Below, piece by piece: positions 41,716-42,999 of a stretch of DNA of 42,999 nt. Origin of the DNA: Chryseobacterium gleum. GTDB lineage: Bacteria; Bacteroidota; Bacteroidia; Flavobacteriales_D; Crocinitomicaceae. The position numbers and the translations under genes were made by a program. How positions within the stretch are numbered: the stretch's first letter is position 1; each line of letters begins with the position of its first letter. Location of the stretch: positions 1 through 42,999 of the forward strand of contig CAMCWF010000020.1 of NCBI GenBank assembly GCA_945882095.1. Direction: 5' to 3'. The notes below the pieces were generated by a model that saw only the letters and a program-made list of their open reading frames with translations, searched no databases and was not told where the DNA came from.

Positions 41716-42927
41716 ATGAACTTACACGAATACCAAGGAAAATCAATTTTAAAATCTTACGGAGTTGCCGTTCAAGAAGGGATTGTTGTCGACAATGTTG
41801 AAGGTGCGGTAGCCGCAGCGCAAGAACTAACGGAACTAACAGGAACAAGTTGGTATGTAATCAAAGCACAAATTCACGCAGGTGGGCGTGGAAAAGGTAC
41901 CGTACAAGAAACAGGTTCCCATGGGGTTGTGTTGGCAAAAGGAATCAATGAAGTAGAAGATAAAGTGCGTGGAATACTAGGTGGACACCTTGTTACCTTG
42001 CAAACAGGCGATAAAGGGAAAAAAGTAAACAAGGTATTGATTGCCCAAGATGTTTATTATCCGGGTGAGTCTGAAGTGAAAGAATTTTACATGTCTGTAC
42101 TTCTTGACCGTGAGAAAGGAAGGAACGTAATCGTTTATTCTACCGAGGGTGGAATGGACATCGAACATGTGGCTGAACATACGCCAGAATTGTTGTTTAG
42201 GGAATTTATTGATCCACGCGTTGGATTGCAAGGATTTCAAGTAAGAAAAATTGCATTTAACCTAGGATTGTCAGGAACAGCGTTCAAAAACATGACGAAA
42301 TTTATTCCTGCATTGTACAGTGCGTATGAAGGAATTGATGCTTCCATGTTTGAAATCAACCCATTGTTTAAAACATCAGATGATAAAATCATTGCCGTAG
42401 ATGCAAAAGTAACGATGGATGGAAATGGATTGATGCGTCACCCGGACTATGTTGCTATGCGTGACAAAACGGAAGAAGATCCAACGGAAGTGGAAGCGGA
42501 TGAAGCAGGATTGAACTTCGTGAAATTGGATGGAAATGTAGGTTGTATGGTGAACGGAGCAGGTTTGGCAATGGCAACCATGGACATCATTAAACTTTCC
42601 GGTGGTAACCCAGCCAATTTCTTGGATGTGGGAGGTACAGCAAACGCAGAGCGTGTAGAGAAAGCGTTTCATATCATTCTTAAGGATCCAAATGTAAAAG
42701 CCATATTAGTGAATATTTTTGGTGGAATCGTTCGATGTGACCGCGTTGCGCAAGGAATTGTGGATGCGTACAAAAACATTGGTAACATTCCAGTTCCAAT
42801 CATTGTTCGTTTGCAAGGTACCAATGCTGTTGAAGCCAAGAAACTCATCGACGATTCTGGTTTGAATGTACATTCAGCGGTCTTACTTCAAGAAGCTGCA
42901 GATAAGGTAAAAGAAGTATTGGCTTAA
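41716..42927 (+). CDS. sucC: Succinyl-CoA ligase (ADP-forming) beta subunit
   Basis: A 403-residue ATP-grasp subunit of succinyl-CoA synthetase, the tricarboxylic acid cycle step that links succinyl-CoA cleavage to ATP. The opening MNLHEYQGKSILKSYGV, the QIHAGGRGKGTVQ nucleotide-binding loop, FEINPLF, VDAKVTMDGNGLMRHPD and VGCMVNGAGLAMATMD, GGNPANFLDVGG and ILVNIFGGIVRCD are all standard and in order. LNFVKLDGNVG marks the start of the CoA-ligase part. The length exceeds E. coli SucC (388) slightly, as usual for Bacteroidota. sucD is not next to it on this side; a stem-loop follows directly, so the alpha subunit is probably encoded elsewhere, as in many Flavobacteriia. The start ATG is 50 bp after accC. 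Confidence 0.96.
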   Translation: MNLHEYQGKSILKSYGVAVQEGIVVDNVEGAVAAAQELTELTGTSWYVIKAQIHAGGRGKGTVQETGSHGVVLAKGINEVEDKVRGILGGHLVTLQTGDKGKKVNKVLIAQDVYYPGESEVKEFYMSVLLDREKGRNVIVYSTEGGMDIEHVAEHTPELLFREFIDPRVGLQGFQVRKIAFNLGLSGTAFKNMTKFIPALYSAYEGIDASMFEINPLFKTSDDKIIAVDAKVTMDGNGLMRHPDYVAMRDKTEEDPTEVEADEAGLNFVKLDGNVGCMVNGAGLAMATMDIIKLSGGNPANFLDVGGTANAERVEKAFHIILKDPNVKAILVNIFGGIVRCDRVAQGIVDAYKNIGNIPVPIIVRLQGTNAVEAKKLIDDSGLNVHSAVLLQEAADKVKEVLA

Positions 42928-42937
42928 ACTCAATTTC

Positions 42938-42990
42938 CCCTAGGTGCAGGTTTAAACCCCCGCACCTAGGGAGGTGAAATCTCTTTTTTC
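42938..42990 (+). terminator. Stem-loop terminator after sucC
   Basis: A perfect 10-bp stem CCCTAGGTGC/GCACCTAGGG encloses a 14-nt loop that holds a second 10-bp palindrome, GGTTTAAACC. A T-rich run (CTTTTTTCC) comes about 12 bp after the stem rather than right behind it, so termination may be partial or factor-assisted. It begins 11 bp after the sucC stop codon. The symmetry means it could act on both strands. Confidence 0.7.
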
Positions 42991-42999
42991 CTGGCTTTT

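Noticed and set aside
1..42999. Defence island, prophage or integrative element
   Set aside because: No integrase, transposase, restriction, toxin-antitoxin or phage structural gene was seen, and composition is even apart from the short GC palindrome at 23264.

Overview
The window looks like the chromosome of a free-living member of the Bacteroidota, most likely order Flavobacteriales. The evidence is a complete bat (Bacteroides aerotolerance) gene cluster, a short primary sigma factor without region 1.1, several Bacteroidota-restricted families (DUF4249, GLPGLI-like, DUF6150-like), a secreted protease with PKD domains and a type IX secretion C-terminal domain, and candidate promoters with the Bacteroidota -7 box TAnnTTTG. 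DNA is AT-rich and coding density is very high. I see no phage, insertion sequence, integrase or CRISPR array; this is core chromosome rather than an island. The only gene-poor stretch above 300 bp is 23050-23454. It holds a tRNA gene, its terminator, a broken copy of the tRNA 5' part, and the promoter of the next gene.

Layout. 1-1450 (+): 3' end of pyrB, a STAS-domain anti-sigma-factor antagonist and ribonuclease Z. 1447-8753 (-): a tightly coupled seven-gene aerotolerance operon in the order moxR, DUF58, DUF4381-like, batA, batB, batC, batD. 8838-9200 (+): a small zinc-ribbon protein. 9197-10267 (-): gatC and a plsC-type acyltransferase. 10337-12289 (+): trpS and the primary sigma factor gene. 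12286-23234 (-): priA, a DUF4249 lipoprotein, an FKBP lipoprotein, an M14 peptidase, ftsK, a GLPGLI-like secreted protein, a six-repeat DUF6150-like secreted protein and tRNA-Ala. 23455-30001 (+): arginase, argS and a 1221-residue secreted M4 protease. 29998-35612 (-): topB, a DsbD-type disulfide reductase, a secreted stand-alone DsbD N-terminal-like protein, a 91-residue unknown and tsaD. 35632-42927 (+): tamB, a biotin carboxylase and sucC, ended by a strong stem-loop.

How the genes fit together. The bat operon pairs an AAA+ chaperone (MoxR) with four-to-five inner-membrane or periplasmic von Willebrand A/TPR/BatD partners. Envelope functions recur: TamB, DsbD, the FKBP isomerase, secreted peptidases and PlsC. 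Translation and replication housekeeping make up most of the rest: trpS, argS, gatC, tsaD, tRNA-Ala, rnz, priA, ftsK, topB and the primary sigma factor. Arginase and arginyl-tRNA synthetase, which share arginine as substrate, overlap in one transcription unit.

Most notable observations: (1) all four convergent gene pairs overlap by exactly 4 bp at their stop codons; (2) a truncated tRNA 5' fragment whose D-loop is replaced by a 14-bp GC palindrome lies just upstream of the intact tRNA-Ala; (3) a small secreted protein is built of six SKYDA repeats; (4) several genes have a near-perfect -7 box so close to the start codon that their mRNAs should be nearly leaderless. No clearly new multi-gene system is visible.
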